A stretch of 64,000 nucleotides of DNA from Clostridia bacterium (lineage in GTDB: Bacteria > Bacillota > Clostridia > Lachnospirales > Lachnospiraceae). The DNA lies in the NCBI GenBank assembly GCA_910574475.1, contig CAJTAT010000008.1:1-64000 (forward strand). The letters are read 5' to 3'. The position numbers and the translations under genes were made by a program. Shown piece after piece: positions 43,198 to 52,485 of this stretch. The first letter of the stretch is position 1. The number at the start of each line of letters is the position of its first letter. The notes under the pieces are model-generated. The model ran no database searches, was not told the DNA's origin, and worked only from the letters and a program-made list of their open reading frames with translations.

Positions 43198-44646
43198 TTA
43201 TCTCAATTCTTTTAGAACCTCCACAAGGAATTCATAAACACGCTTTGTCGATACGATACTGAGGCGCTCCTTAGGAGAGTGAATATCATACAGATTGGGC
43301 CCTATGGAAACACAGTCCAGTCCTTCCATCTTCCCGCTGAAAATTCCACATTCCAGTCCTGCATGAATGGCCACCACCTTCGGCTCTTTCTGGTACATCT
43401 TCTGGTAAACATTTACCATAGTCTCACGCAGCCTGGAATCCTTTTTATATTCCCATCCCGGATAGGAGCCACTCTCCTCATAAATTCCGCCCAAAAATTC
43501 CACGCAGTGCTTAAGGCGATTCCCCATCTCGTGCTTTTCTGTCTCCACAGAGCTGCGCACACTGAAAATCACATGGGCTGCTTCCTCATCCAGCTTCAAG
43601 ATACCTAAGTTCAGAGACGTCTGTACCAGCCCTTCAATCTCCACACTATTTTTTATCACGCCGTTGGGAACCATATGCAAAAGATAAGTGAGCAGGGATG
43701 CACTCTTTGGCGTCAATGTCTTCCCAGTGTGCACTCCCTCCCGAATAAAGGATACCTTTACCCCCGGATCACTGGCCCGTAACTCATTTTTATATACTTC
43801 ATTCCAGAAAGTAAGCACCTCCTGCATCGTGTCCGCATCCTCATTCTTCACATAGAGAAGGGCTTCCGTCTTGCGGGGAATGGCATTATCCATAAGCCCT
43901 CCCTGAAGCTCTCCTATAAGGAAATCCAGCTTTTGATCAAGGTCTGCAAGTATACGGCCCATCAAAATATTAGAATTTCCATGCTCTTTGTGGATCTCTG
44001 TGCCAGAATGGCCGCCCAAGAGTCCTTCCACAGCCACACGGAAACGCACGCCCTCTACTTCCTGCCAACTCACCGGCAGAATACACTCGCTTCGCATACC
44101 GCCTGCACAACTTACTGTAAAGATTCCTTCCTCCTCAGAATCAATGTTGATCATACGTCTTCCTTTCAGGGAAGAGGTATCCAACTCTCCGGCTCCCAAA
44201 AGCCCTATCTCTTCGTCTGTAGTAAAGATACACTCCAAAGGAGGATGTCTAAGAGAGTCATCTGCCAGAACTGCCAGGGCCATAGCCACAGCAATACCAT
44301 CATCTCCTCCTAACGTGGTCCCCTCTGCATAGACGAAATCTCCATCCACTGCCAGTTTTAGACTATCCTTCTGAAAGTCTACAGGTGAATCCCCGTCTTT
44401 CTCACAGACCATATCCAAATGTCCCTGGATAATCACAGTGGGAGCCCCTTCATAGCCGGAAGATGCCTCTTTTTTGATAACTACATTCCAAGCCTCATCC
44501 TGGACAGCAGCCAGACCATGTTCTTTGGCGAACTTCATACAGTAATCGCTGACAGCTTTTGTATTTCCTGAACCATGGGGAATTCCACATATATCTTCAA
44601 AATACCGAAATACCTCTCTGGGCTCTAAATCCCCTAATCTACTCAT
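43198..44646 (-). CDS. pepD: Cytosol non-specific dipeptidase (aminoacyl-histidine dipeptidase, M20)
   Basis: 482 residues, the usual PepD length. Metal ligands are seen in IQGHLDMVCEKD and GGDDGIAVAMALAVL; the catalytic Glu lies in FTTDEEIGLLGA, with further ligands in DSEEEG and near the C-terminal NLYDIHSPKER (His). The lid domain lies between. It releases amino acids from Xaa-His and other dipeptides in the cytoplasm. A strong CAGGAGG site precedes the ATG. It is divergent from the YlbJ-like gene, with only 31 bp between starts. Confidence 0.92.
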   Translation of the reverse strand: MSRLGDLEPREVFRYFEDICGIPHGSGNTKAVSDYCMKFAKEHGLAAVQDEAWNVVIKKEASSGYEGAPTVIIQGHLDMVCEKDGDSPVDFQKDSLKLAVDGDFVYAEGTTLGGDDGIAVAMALAVLADDSLRHPPLECIFTTDEEIGLLGAGELDTSSLKGRRMINIDSEEEGIFTVSCAGGMRSECILPVSWQEVEGVRFRVAVEGLLGGHSGTEIHKEHGNSNILMGRILADLDQKLDFLIGELQGGLMDNAIPRKTEALLYVKNEDADTMQEVLTFWNEVYKNELRASDPGVKVSFIREGVHTGKTLTPKSASLLTYLLHMVPNGVIKNSVEIEGLVQTSLNLGILKLDEEAAHVIFSVRSSVETEKHEMGNRLKHCVEFLGGIYEESGSYPGWEYKKDSRLRETMVNVYQKMYQKEPKVVAIHAGLECGIFSGKMEGLDCVSIGPNLYDIHSPKERLSIVSTKRVYEFLVEVLKELR

Positions 44647-44677
44647 AAATTACCTCCTGTCTCTCATATATATAAAC

Positions 44678-45607
44678 ATGATAAAAAAACTGCTTTATTT
44701 TTTCGTTATTATCTTATTAATCCTATTCCTTTTAGTAGACCCAACTCACGCTGTGGCTGCTTCCACAGCAGGTTTGATGCTGTGGTTTCAATCTCTTGTA
44801 CCCACACTTCTGCCCTTTTTGATTCTATCTAATCTTCTGATTGCCATAGATGGGATCTCCTATGTCACTCGTTTCCTCTACCCAGTCTTTCACCGGATCT
44901 TTGGCTGTTCCCGGGATGGCTGCTTTTGCCTGGCAGCCGGTTTTCTGTGTGGTTATCCTGTGGGAGCAAAAGTCGCCGCCGATCTCACAAGAGAACATCT
45001 TATTTCTGTGGAAGAAGGGAATTATCTTCTATCCTTCTGCAACAATGTAAGTCCTGCATTCTTGATTAGCTATTGTCTCACGGACTGTCTGAAACGCCCT
45101 GATCTTCTGGGCTTTACTTTGCTGTGTATCTATGGCGTTCCTGTGCTTCTTGCAATAGTTTGGCGCAGGGGACGAAACTTTCAGAGTATAACCGCAGAAA
45201 AAAAGACATCCAGATCCCAAATCAGCTTCAAAATCGTAGATGTCTGTATGATGAACGGTTTAGAGAGCATCCTAAAGCTGGGATGTTATATCATCCTATT
45301 TTCCATGCTGGCAAGGCTTCTCATGAGAATCCCCTGTCCGTTCTCTTTTGTATCTTACGGTAGTGTGGGCTTACTGGAAATCACCAATGGGATCTCCCTG
45401 ATCGCCTCGGATCCGTCTGTTCCAACTATGCTTAAATATACTTTTGTCATGGGTTTTGTAGCCTTCGGCGGCCTGTCTGGAGCCGCTCAGACAGAAAGCA
45501 TGATCTTGGACAGCGGCCTGTCTTTTCTGTCCTACCTGAAAGCTAAGCTTTTGACAGCCGCACTTGTGATCTTCCTTGCACTTATCTTTATTCTTCTAAA
45601 TCCTTAA
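44678..45607 (+). CDS. YlbJ-like sporulation/nucleoside-gate membrane protein
   Basis: The only clear plus-strand gene. It encodes 309 residues with about eight membrane segments and the gate-like motif CGYPVGAKVAADL and SFCNNVSPAFLISY of the YlbJ/SpoIIM-neighbour family (nucleoside-recognition domain proteins). B. subtilis YlbJ is about 400 residues, so this is a shorter variant. Its role in spore formation is known only genetically. The ATG lacks a good SD. Its 3' end overlaps the convergent coiled-coil gene by 20 bp. Confidence 0.78.
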   Translation: MIKKLLYFFVIILLILFLLVDPTHAVAASTAGLMLWFQSLVPTLLPFLILSNLLIAIDGISYVTRFLYPVFHRIFGCSRDGCFCLAAGFLCGYPVGAKVAADLTREHLISVEEGNYLLSFCNNVSPAFLISYCLTDCLKRPDLLGFTLLCIYGVPVLLAIVWRRGRNFQSITAEKKTSRSQISFKIVDVCMMNGLESILKLGCYIILFSMLARLLMRIPCPFSFVSYGSVGLLEITNGISLIASDPSVPTMLKYTFVMGFVAFGGLSGAAQTESMILDSGLSFLSYLKAKLLTAALVIFLALIFILLNP

Positions 45608-46160
45608 GCTCGCTCTCATTTAAAGCAGGAGCCAGCTCGCTTCGATTGTTGGCTAAAATATCGCTGAAATCTTTCAGGGAAGTCATCATGGTCTCATATT
45701 TTGCCGTATGGTGATCCATAGTCTGGTGAATTAGCTTCTGAAGATTTCCCAGCATATCATCGGTATAGCGCATAGCCTGCATACGGAAATTGTTTGCCTC
45801 AATTGTTGCTGCGTCCAAACGCTGCTGCGCCTCTGACTCCGCTGCCGCCATAATCTCATTTGCCTGAATATACGCCTGCTGCATAATCTCATGCTCATTG
45901 ATCAATTCAGACGTATGTATATTCGCCTCCTTGATAATAGCATCTGCCTTTGCCTGGGCGTCTGCAAGAATTGCATCGCGATTGGCAAGTACCTTCTGGT
46001 ATCTCTTAATCTCTTCTGGCGTCTTCATTCGAAGCTCTCTAAGCAGTTCCTCGATCTCCTCTTTATTCACAATGATGTTGGTCTTTGACAATGTCTGAGG
46101 CTTACAGCCATCGATATATTCTTCTATCTCTTCGATAATCTGTTCAATTTTACTGCTCAT
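45588..46160 (-). CDS. Coiled-coil protein (V-ATPase subunit H/DivIVA-like in appearance)
   Basis: 190 residues, almost entirely charged alpha-helix. The centre (about 60-150) is an Ala/Glu-rich coiled coil (DAQAKADAIIKEANIHTSELI, IMAAAESEAQQRLDAAT), like the helical stalks often annotated as ATPase H subunits or DivIVA-related proteins. It has no membrane segment or catalytic motif. It follows coaD by 25 bp, a common arrangement in Clostridia. Function unknown; a structural role near the division machinery is one guess. Confidence 0.65.
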   Translation of the reverse strand: MSSKIEQIIEEIEEYIDGCKPQTLSKTNIIVNKEEIEELLRELRMKTPEEIKRYQKVLANRDAILADAQAKADAIIKEANIHTSELINEHEIMQQAYIQANEIMAAAESEAQQRLDAATIEANNFRMQAMRYTDDMLGNLQKLIHQTMDHHTAKYETMMTSLKDFSDILANNRSELAPALNESELKDLEE

Positions 46161-46185
46161 TCATTTCTCCTTTACAAGAATTTTC

Positions 46186-46677
46186 CTATTTCTTTAAGCC
46201 CTGTGAGATTCTCTCTTTGATGCGCTTTTCCACAAGGGAAGGAACAAAAGCTGAGATATCTCCTCCGAACTCCGCCACCTCTTTTACTGTGGTGGAACTT
46301 AAGTAGGCATATTCTAAGCTGGTAGTTAAGAACATCGTATCCAGATTTGGGCTCATAATTCTGTTCGTCTGTGCCATCTGAAGCTCGTATTCAAAGTCTG
46401 AGATAGCCCGCAGTCCCCGGACAATCACATGAGCCTCACACTCTTTTGCAAATTCTACCAATAGCCCTGTAAAGGACTTGATCCTGACATTGGAGAATTT
46501 CTTTGTTACTTCTTCCAATATCTTAACACGTTCTTCCACAGAAAACAACGGAGATTTTGCCCGATTGTTCAAAACTCCCACAATCAGCTCATCTGCCACC
46601 CGGGAGGAACGCTCAATAATGTCTAAATGGCCGTTGGTCACTGGGTCAAAACTTCCTGGGTATATTGCTCTTACCAT
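46186..46677 (-). CDS. coaD: Phosphopantetheine adenylyltransferase
   Basis: 163 residues, the standard CoaD length. It has the nucleotidyltransferase motif [14 protein letters not shown] (the (T/H)xGH box), the substrate residues [17 protein letters not shown] and the ISSTTVKE-like [16 protein letters not shown]. It transfers AMP from ATP to 4'-phosphopantetheine in coenzyme A synthesis. The start at 46677 follows AGAGGAG. Downstream of rsmD by 25 bp, the usual rsmD-coaD pair. Confidence 0.96.
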   Translation of the reverse strand: MVRAIYPGSFDPVTNGHLDIIERSSRVADELIVGVLNNRAKSPLFSVEERVKILEEVTKKFSNVRIKSFTGLLVEFAKECEAHVIVRGLRAISDFEYELQMAQTNRIMSPNLDTMFLTTSLEYAYLSSTTVKEVAEFGGDISAFVPSLVEKRIKERISQGLKK

Positions 46678-46702
46678 CTTCTTCTCCTCTATAATGAAAG
46701 TG

Positions 46703-47260
46703 TTACATTTCACTTCGTCTTATGAATAAATGCTTATTTGTCTTGTAGTTTTTTATCTTGTGGGGGCTGAAGCAAAAATCTTCTATCCAGTCTGTGTCTG
46801 CTTTTAAAGAAGCTTCCAGAATGATCAGAGTGTCGCTGTCTGCCAGGGATGAATGTCTAAGGTATGCAAAGACTTCCTGTTCGAATCCCTTATCATAGGG
46901 CGGATCAAGAAATATGAGATCAAAGGGCTTCTCACCCTCCAGTCTGTAAAGTGCAGTAAGCACATCCATGTACAATACCTGAGCATTGTCTGAAAGCTTT
47001 GTAAAGGTTAGGTTTTCCCGAATACACTCGCAAGCCTTCCGGTTATTTTCTACAAACACGGCTTCTCTGGCTCCTCGGCTTAAGGCTTCTATCCCGATGG
47101 CTCCGCTTCCTGCAAACAGATCCAGGAACCGGCAGTCACAAATTTCTGGCTGAAGGATATTAAATAAAGTCTCCTTGATACGATCTGTAGTAGGACGGGT
47201 GTCGAGCCCATCAATACATTTTAAAGGAAGACTTCTGGCGATTCCGGCAATCACTCTCAT
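46703..47260 (-). CDS. rsmD: 16S rRNA (guanine966-N2) methyltransferase
   Basis: 185 residues. The N-terminus [18 protein letters not shown] is typical of the family, followed by [15 protein letters not shown], the SAM-binding [18 protein letters not shown] and the catalytic D/NPPY motif as [10 protein letters not shown]. It methylates G966 of 16S rRNA on the small subunit. GGGGG lies before the ATG. It follows proA by 3 bp. Confidence 0.94.
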   Translation of the reverse strand: MRVIAGIARSLPLKCIDGLDTRPTTDRIKETLFNILQPEICDCRFLDLFAGSGAIGIEALSRGAREAVFVENNRKACECIRENLTFTKLSDNAQVLYMDVLTALYRLEGEKPFDLIFLDPPYDKGFEQEVFAYLRHSSLADSDTLIILEASLKADTDWIEDFCFSPHKIKNYKTNKHLFIRRSEM

Positions 47261-47263
47261 AGA

Positions 47264-48526
47264 CTACCCCCTGACTTGGCCATTTCCATAAATCTTGTAT
47301 TTGTAGGAGGTCAAAGCTTCCAATCCCATAGGACCTCTGGCATGAAGCTTCTGGGTACTGATCCCAATCTCAGCCCCAAAGCCGAACTCAAAGCCATCTG
47401 TAAAACGTGTAGAGGCATTGACATAGACAGCCGCCGCATCAATCTCACGCAAAAACTGCTCTGCATGCTCTGGATTTTCTGTAACAATCGCCTCAGAGTG
47501 GCCTGTATTATAATGATTGATATGGGCAACGGCTTCCTCAATACTGCTCACAGTTTTGACAGAAAGAATATAATCCAGATACTCCCTGCCCCAGTCCTCT
47601 TCTGTAGCCTGCTTCATAGGAACGACTTCTGCAGCAGATGAATCCCCTCTAAGCTCTACCTGTGCTTCTGACAGTTTGTCTCTTAAAAGAGGCAAAAATG
47701 AATCCTTTATCTTCTCGTGGACAACCAGCGATTCACAGGCATTGCAGACTCCAATCCTCTGGGTCTTTGCATTAAATACAATTTCCACAGCCATATTTAA
47801 ATCCGCTCCTTCATCCACATAAATATGACAATTGCCAGATCCTGTCTCAATCACTGGAATGGTACTGTTATTCACCACTGTGGCAATCAGACTGGCACTT
47901 CCCCTTGGAATCAACACATCTATGTACTGATTCAGCTTCATAAAGGCAGAAGCCGTCTCCCGGCTGGTGTCTGTCAAAAGCTGTATGGCTTCTGCCGGTA
48001 CTCCATGTTTTGTCAAAGCATTTTGCAAAGTCTCCACAATGGCCTGATTGGAAAAAATAGCGTCACTTCCACCCCGCAAAACCACAGCGTTCCCCGTCTT
48101 AAAACAGAGCCCAAAGGCATCTGCCGTCACATTTGGCCGGGATTCATAGATGATTCCAATGACTCCTAAGGGCACACGCACCTGGCGAATCTCAAGGCCA
48201 TTGGATGGCGTCCGTTCTGACATGATCTCTCCAATTGGATCTGGAAGCTTCGCTATCTGTCTGAGCCCCTCAGCCATTCCCTGAATACGTTCCGGGGTAA
48301 GCTTCAGTCGATCTAAAAGCCCATCTTTCATCCCTTTGGCCTGACCATTTTTCATGTCCTTCTCATTGGCTGCAAGAATCTGTTCTGTCTCCTGAATCAA
48401 AAGGTTGGCCGCTTCCATTAATATCTGATTCTTTTGTTCTTCTTTTAAGATGCCAAGGATGGGCTCTGTCTCCTTTGCCTGCCGTCCTATTGTCTGTAAT
48501 TCTAAAAATTGTGTTTGAGCTTCCAA
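47264..48526 (-). CDS. proA: Glutamate-5-semialdehyde dehydrogenase (gamma-glutamyl phosphate reductase)
   Basis: 420 residues, normal length. Aldehyde-dehydrogenase fold with the catalytic Cys in [14 protein letters not shown] (about 258), cofactor segment [17 protein letters not shown] and [16 protein letters not shown], and C-terminal [19 protein letters not shown]. It reduces gamma-glutamyl phosphate with NADPH in proline synthesis. The start is TTG, about 10 bp after CGGAGG. ProB, its usual partner, is not in the window. Confidence 0.95.
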   Translation of the reverse strand: MEAQTQFLELQTIGRQAKETEPILGILKEEQKNQILMEAANLLIQETEQILAANEKDMKNGQAKGMKDGLLDRLKLTPERIQGMAEGLRQIAKLPDPIGEIMSERTPSNGLEIRQVRVPLGVIGIIYESRPNVTADAFGLCFKTGNAVVLRGGSDAIFSNQAIVETLQNALTKHGVPAEAIQLLTDTSRETASAFMKLNQYIDVLIPRGSASLIATVVNNSTIPVIETGSGNCHIYVDEGADLNMAVEIVFNAKTQRIGVCNACESLVVHEKIKDSFLPLLRDKLSEAQVELRGDSSAAEVVPMKQATEEDWGREYLDYILSVKTVSSIEEAVAHINHYNTGHSEAIVTENPEHAEQFLREIDAAAVYVNASTRFTDGFEFGFGAEIGISTQKLHARGPMGLEALTSYKYKIYGNGQVRG

Positions 48527-48553
48527 TATGCTCGGACCTCCGTTCTATGTAAT

Positions 48554-49117
48554 TTATCGGGTAATCACCCGTTCCTCTGTAACGATTTTAGAGGGCCGGA
48601 TATCAAATGTCTCAAAAGGCACTTCTTCTTTCATCTGAAATTCAAAAGCCAAAGCTACTGTCACAAGCCCTGGATGTACCTCTAAAAATCGATCGTAAAA
48701 TCCGCCTCCATAGCCAATACGATGACACTGCTCATCAAAGGCTACACCTGGCATCAAAAGAAGTGCGTCTTCCTCTTCTGCCGGGTTCTTTTGTCGAGGC
48801 TCCTGAATACCAAAGTATCCATCCTCCAAATCGTTTTCAAAAGAAGTGATATAGAAAAATTTCATCTCTTCTCCTGTCACTTTTGGCACTGCCACGCGCT
48901 TCCCCTCCGACCATGCAGCTCGTATCAGATCCCGAGTCTCCACCTCATGTTTGCAATCCATATAGGCATAGATCACCTTTGCCTGCTTATATTCCGGCAA
49001 TTTCAAAAAATGGTTCAAAGCTTTAAGACTCATACTGTGAATCTGCTCGTCTGTGTGAGCCGCCCGATACGCCCGTATTTCTTTTCGAATTATCTTCTTA
49101 CTGTCCTTTTTTTCCAT
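48554..49117 (-). CDS. 5-formyltetrahydrofolate cyclo-ligase
   Basis: 187 residues. Motifs include the N-terminal KKIIRKEIRAYRAAHT, YAYMDCKHEVETRDLI, MLPG-like LLLMPGVAFDEQCHRIGYGGGFYDRFL (substrate loop) and the final FDIRPSKIVTEERVI. It converts 5-formyl-THF to 5,10-methenyl-THF with ATP. The start at 49117 follows GGGAGAAAAG; its first 20 bp overlap the end of the DUF896 gene. Confidence 0.92.
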   Translation of the reverse strand: MEKKDSKKIIRKEIRAYRAAHTDEQIHSMSLKALNHFLKLPEYKQAKVIYAYMDCKHEVETRDLIRAAWSEGKRVAVPKVTGEEMKFFYITSFENDLEDGYFGIQEPRQKNPAEEEDALLLMPGVAFDEQCHRIGYGGGFYDRFLEVHPGLVTVALAFEFQMKEEVPFETFDIRPSKIVTEERVITR

Positions 49118-49316
49118 ACTTTTCTCCCAGGTTTGTAATACTTCCATCCTGTTCTCTTACATCAATATTATTTAATTGTCCCCTCAGATTCATACGAACC
49201 GACTCAACATATTCTCTTCGAAGCTCTGCCTGCTCCTTTTTTTCTACCTCTGTCAATCCCTCCGCCTTAGAGCGGTGATAGAGCTCGTTAATCCGGGCAA
49301 TCTTTTTCTCATCCAT
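49098..49316 (-). CDS. DUF896 (UPF0291/YnzC-like) small protein
   Basis: A 72-residue protein: KKIARINELYHRSKAEGLTE-type helical hairpin, then VEKKEQAELRREYVESVRMN and GQLNNIDVREQDGS. This is the whole YnzC-type fold. In B. subtilis the ynzC homologue belongs to the SOS-regulated yneAB-ynzC group, but its role is unknown. It follows the patatin gene by 10 bp with a good AGGAG site. Confidence 0.92.
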   Translation of the reverse strand: MDEKKIARINELYHRSKAEGLTEVEKKEQAELRREYVESVRMNLRGQLNNIDVREQDGSITNLGEKYGKKGQ

Positions 49317-49326
49317 ACTCCTGCTC

Positions 49327-50175
49327 CTATTGTAAGTATTCCACTACCTGTTCAAAAATATCTTTGGCATACTCATATCCATGCTGATAAAATGTGGTGA
49401 GTACCTCTACTCGATCCTCTGTATTCTTAATCACGGGAATCTGTGGGCGAATCACAAGCACATGACCGCGCTCCTCCAAATTCTCCACCAATTCCATGGT
49501 TCGGTTGTAATAGTAGGCCCTGTTTTTCACAGCCCGAATCAAATACGGATACTTCTGATACATGATCTTGGCCATCTGTAGGGATTTTTTTGCGGGAGAC
49601 TTTCGATATCCTTCCTGCCTGGTAAGAATGATAATATTCTTTTTTATCCCATCATTCAGCGCCTTACGAATGGGGATGGAATCTGCCACACCTCCATCCA
49701 GCATAGGAATCCCATCTACCTCTACTGTGGGCGAGAAGATTGGAAGGCTGGAGGAAGCCCGACAGGCGGCCATGAGTCGTTCCCTGTCTGCCCGCTCTGA
49801 CAGATAGGCAGCCTTTCCTGTCAGACAGTTTGTGGCTGTCAAAATACAGGTCTGATTGGACGAAAAATAGGCATCGTAGTCAAAGGGAATAATCTTATTG
49901 GGAAAAATATCAAAAATCAAATCCATGTTGAACAGGCTGTGATTTTTCACCAGATACTTAAGTCCCACATAACTGCCTGCTTCCAGATAATCTATGGTAC
50001 AAAGTTTCATCCTTCCTGGCTGGTGAGATACATAGTTTACTGCATTGCAGGATCCTGCCGACACACCGATTACATAGGGAAGATAAAGATTCTGTTCCAT
50101 AAAGTAATCCAGTACCCCGGCCGTAAACACGCCCCTGGTACCTCCGCCTTCCAGTATCAAACCTGATTTTCTCAT
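49327..50175 (-). CDS. Patatin-like phospholipase
   Basis: 282 residues with the oxyanion loop GGGTRG (10-15), nucleophile elbow GVSAG (Ser39) and the DGG motif MLDGGVADSIP giving the Ser-Asp dyad. Bacterial RssA/YqhO-type proteins of this length are cytoplasmic serine esterases that act on phospholipids or lysophospholipids. A GGAGG site precedes the ATG. It probably remodels membrane lipid; physiological substrate unknown. Confidence 0.9.
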   Translation of the reverse strand: MRKSGLILEGGGTRGVFTAGVLDYFMEQNLYLPYVIGVSAGSCNAVNYVSHQPGRMKLCTIDYLEAGSYVGLKYLVKNHSLFNMDLIFDIFPNKIIPFDYDAYFSSNQTCILTATNCLTGKAAYLSERADRERLMAACRASSSLPIFSPTVEVDGIPMLDGGVADSIPIRKALNDGIKKNIIILTRQEGYRKSPAKKSLQMAKIMYQKYPYLIRAVKNRAYYYNRTMELVENLEERGHVLVIRPQIPVIKNTEDRVEVLTTFYQHGYEYAKDIFEQVVEYLQ

Positions 50176-50262
50176 AAAATATACGCCTCCAGAAAAATCT
50201 TAGCAATTAGACTTACGTCCGTTAAGCTCTAATTTACACCATTAATGGAAGAATAGCAAGTT

Positions 50263-50715
50263 TTAACTAGAGTAATTCTCCAAAAAATCATATAGCTCCC
50301 TTTCTCCGGGAAGCCCCTTTCCCCATCTGATTTCTGTCTGAAGCTCTTCTGGCAGAGTATCCATAGCTATATCTGTATATTCGAAAATGGTTGTTTTATC
50401 TTGTAGATAGATGTTCACATACCCCGACTCTTCTACGAGATAGTAGCCATATTCTTTTGATTCTGTCTGTACAGAATCTGGATCAGAAGATACTTCCTGT
50501 CTCTTCGTAAGCTCTGTTTCCTGGTCTTCCAGCTCTGGTGTATCTTCCAGAAACATATCTGGACTTAAAAGTTCCTTCTGTCTGACACTCTGTTCCTGCA
50601 TAAATCTCGCATTTTCCGCCTGTAACTGCCTGGAAGAATACAGATAACTGGAATAATAAGCCAAACCTCCCAGGATTACCATGGCAAGACAACCAGCAAT
50701 CACCTTTTTTGCCAT
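50263..50715 (-). CDS. Membrane protein with BofC-type C-terminal domain
   Basis: 150 residues. A transmembrane helix near the N-terminus (6-26) is followed by an acidic linker and a C-terminal domain, YYLVEESGYVNIYLQD through ELYDFLENYSS, resembling the BofC C-terminal domain. BofC restrains SpoIVB signalling during sporulation in Bacillus; whether this shorter Clostridia form does so is not known. Its start codon and SD lie within a strong hairpin (50719-50760). Confidence 0.65.
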   Translation of the reverse strand: MAKKVIAGCLAMVILGGLAYYSSYLYSSRQLQAENARFMQEQSVRQKELLSPDMFLEDTPELEDQETELTKRQEVSSDPDSVQTESKEYGYYLVEESGYVNIYLQDKTTIFEYTDIAMDTLPEELQTEIRWGKGLPGERELYDFLENYSS

Positions 50716-50718
50716 AAA

Positions 50719-50760
50719 AAATCCTCCTTTTTGTCTAGTATGGACAAAAAAGGAAGATTT
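50719..50760 (-). terminator. Hairpin covering the SD of the BofC-like gene; also terminator-like for the upstream gene
   Basis: Minus strand: a stem of about 16 bp, AATCtTCCTTTTTTGTC / GACAAAAAGGAgGATT, with a short loop, followed by TTTT and the ATG at 50715. The right arm contains the AAGGAGG site. It could end transcription of the SpoVB-like gene and also hide the ribosome binding site in read-through transcripts. Confidence 0.6.
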
Positions 50761-50770
50761 TATCTGCTTT

Positions 50771-52435
50771 CTATAATAAACGCGTTTTTTTCAAAATTCT
50801 AATCAGCGTACGCCCTTTGGGAAAGGCTCGCAACTCCTCCTCTGTAATCCCACGAAGGAGCAGAATAAAGAGTCCATAAATGAAAATTGCCAGAAACAGA
50901 CATAATATTGTGGATATCCTGAATCCAATCACAGCCTCAAGCGGTGTGTAAACCAGCCAGCAGATAAGTCCCATGATGGTGGAGGATACAATGGGTATCA
51001 CAAAAGTCCGCATCATTTCCTGCTTATAGCGCAAATATTTACGAATGGCCAAGCCATTCAATATACACATCATAACTGCGAAAAATAGATAGGAAATCAC
51101 AACGCCATAAATGTGAAGCTTTAACCCTTGTACCAGCCCTACCAGCACTAACAGATGCGCTACCAGGGAAATCACTGCATTGCGAACAGGAATCTTCATA
51201 CGGTCAATCCCCTGTAAGATTCCGTTGGTCAGAGTAGACAAACCATAGAAAATCACAGAGGCAGAACCCATAAGAAATAGCTGTGGAGCAATTGGGTGAG
51301 TATTCCAGGACAATAATTTCAAAATAGGTTCTCCCAGAGCAGTCAGACCAAAGGCACTGGGGATACAAATCATCATAACCATACGGATGGCCCCCTCTGT
51401 CTTTCGCCTCATCTCTTTTTTATCCCCTTGCATCCGCGCCTGTGTCAGGGCAGGTATGGTAGATGCACAGAGAGCTGACGCCACTGCAATGGGTACATTT
51501 GTCAGCAGCTTATATTTGCCCACATAGATTCCCCAGTAAATCTCTATGGTATCTTTTTCTACCTTTTGGACATCCAGCATCAAGTATTTGAACAGTCCCT
51601 GATCGACGATGCCACTTACATTGTAGACTGCTGTGCTTAAAATAACAGGAACAATAGTGAGCAATAATAGCTTTAAGATTTCACTGTATCCTTCCCTGTG
51701 ATGTCCACGATCCCGGCGGAGATTTTTCTGAAGCACTCTGTTATACATAAGCATCACTGCTATTAAAAATAATAGTCCTGCCAGGGCTCCCAGGCTTGTT
51801 CCCAAGGTACTTCCCGCAGCACCGTAGATAGCTCCGCTCTTGCCCTCTGTGACGCCCGCGGCTTTGTCAAGGCTCAGGCCATACTGAAAGAGACAGCTTG
51901 CCGCCACAATACTGACTACTGCATTGACAATCTGTTCAATAATCTGGGAAACTGCAGTGGGCATCATGGTCCCCATTCCCTGAAAATATCCCCTCAGCAC
52001 CCCCAACACTGCCATCACAAAGACTGCCAGGGCAAGAACCTTCAGACACAGCTCACTCTCTGGGGTATTTAACAGCGTTCCCGTAAAAAATTCTGCTCCG
52101 AAAAAAGTCACAACCGAACCTACCAGTCCCACCAAAATAGCCATATACAGGGCGCCTTTAAATATGCGATAAGCATTGCGATGCTGGCCCAGTGCTACTT
52201 TGGCTGAAACCAGTTTAGAGACAGCCAAAGGCAGGCTGTAGGAAGAAATCAGCAAAATGATATTGTAGACTTCAAAAGCAGCAGAATAATAATCGTTCCC
52301 ATGATCCGTGATGATATTTGTCACTGGAAGGCGGTATAGGAGGCCAATGATACGGCTTAAAATCGACGCCATAGCCAGAATACTACCCTGCATAATATAA
52401 TTGGAACGGTTCTGTTTTCTTTTTTGTCTGCTCAT
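50771..52435 (-). CDS. SpoVB/MurJ-like MOP-superfamily flippase
   Basis: 554 residues with about 14 membrane segments. The N-terminus NYIMQGSILAMASILSRIIGLLYR matches the polysaccharide-transport/SpoVB branch, and the basic cytoplasmic start precedes helix 1. These proteins move lipid-linked sugar precursors, such as lipid II, across the membrane; SpoVB acts in spore cortex formation. Clostridia often carry several paralogues, so it may serve vegetative wall growth. The start at 52435 follows CAGGAAAAATAG; a GTG at 52468 is possible. Confidence 0.85.
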   Translation of the reverse strand: MSRQKRKQNRSNYIMQGSILAMASILSRIIGLLYRLPVTNIITDHGNDYYSAAFEVYNIILLISSYSLPLAVSKLVSAKVALGQHRNAYRIFKGALYMAILVGLVGSVVTFFGAEFFTGTLLNTPESELCLKVLALAVFVMAVLGVLRGYFQGMGTMMPTAVSQIIEQIVNAVVSIVAASCLFQYGLSLDKAAGVTEGKSGAIYGAAGSTLGTSLGALAGLLFLIAVMLMYNRVLQKNLRRDRGHHREGYSEILKLLLLTIVPVILSTAVYNVSGIVDQGLFKYLMLDVQKVEKDTIEIYWGIYVGKYKLLTNVPIAVASALCASTIPALTQARMQGDKKEMRRKTEGAIRMVMMICIPSAFGLTALGEPILKLLSWNTHPIAPQLFLMGSASVIFYGLSTLTNGILQGIDRMKIPVRNAVISLVAHLLVLVGLVQGLKLHIYGVVISYLFFAVMMCILNGLAIRKYLRYKQEMMRTFVIPIVSSTIMGLICWLVYTPLEAVIGFRISTILCLFLAIFIYGLFILLLRGITEEELRAFPKGRTLIRILKKTRLL

Positions 52436-52485
52436 TCTATTTTTCCTGTCAGCCTGCCTTCTTTGCACTTATGGTTTACATCTCT

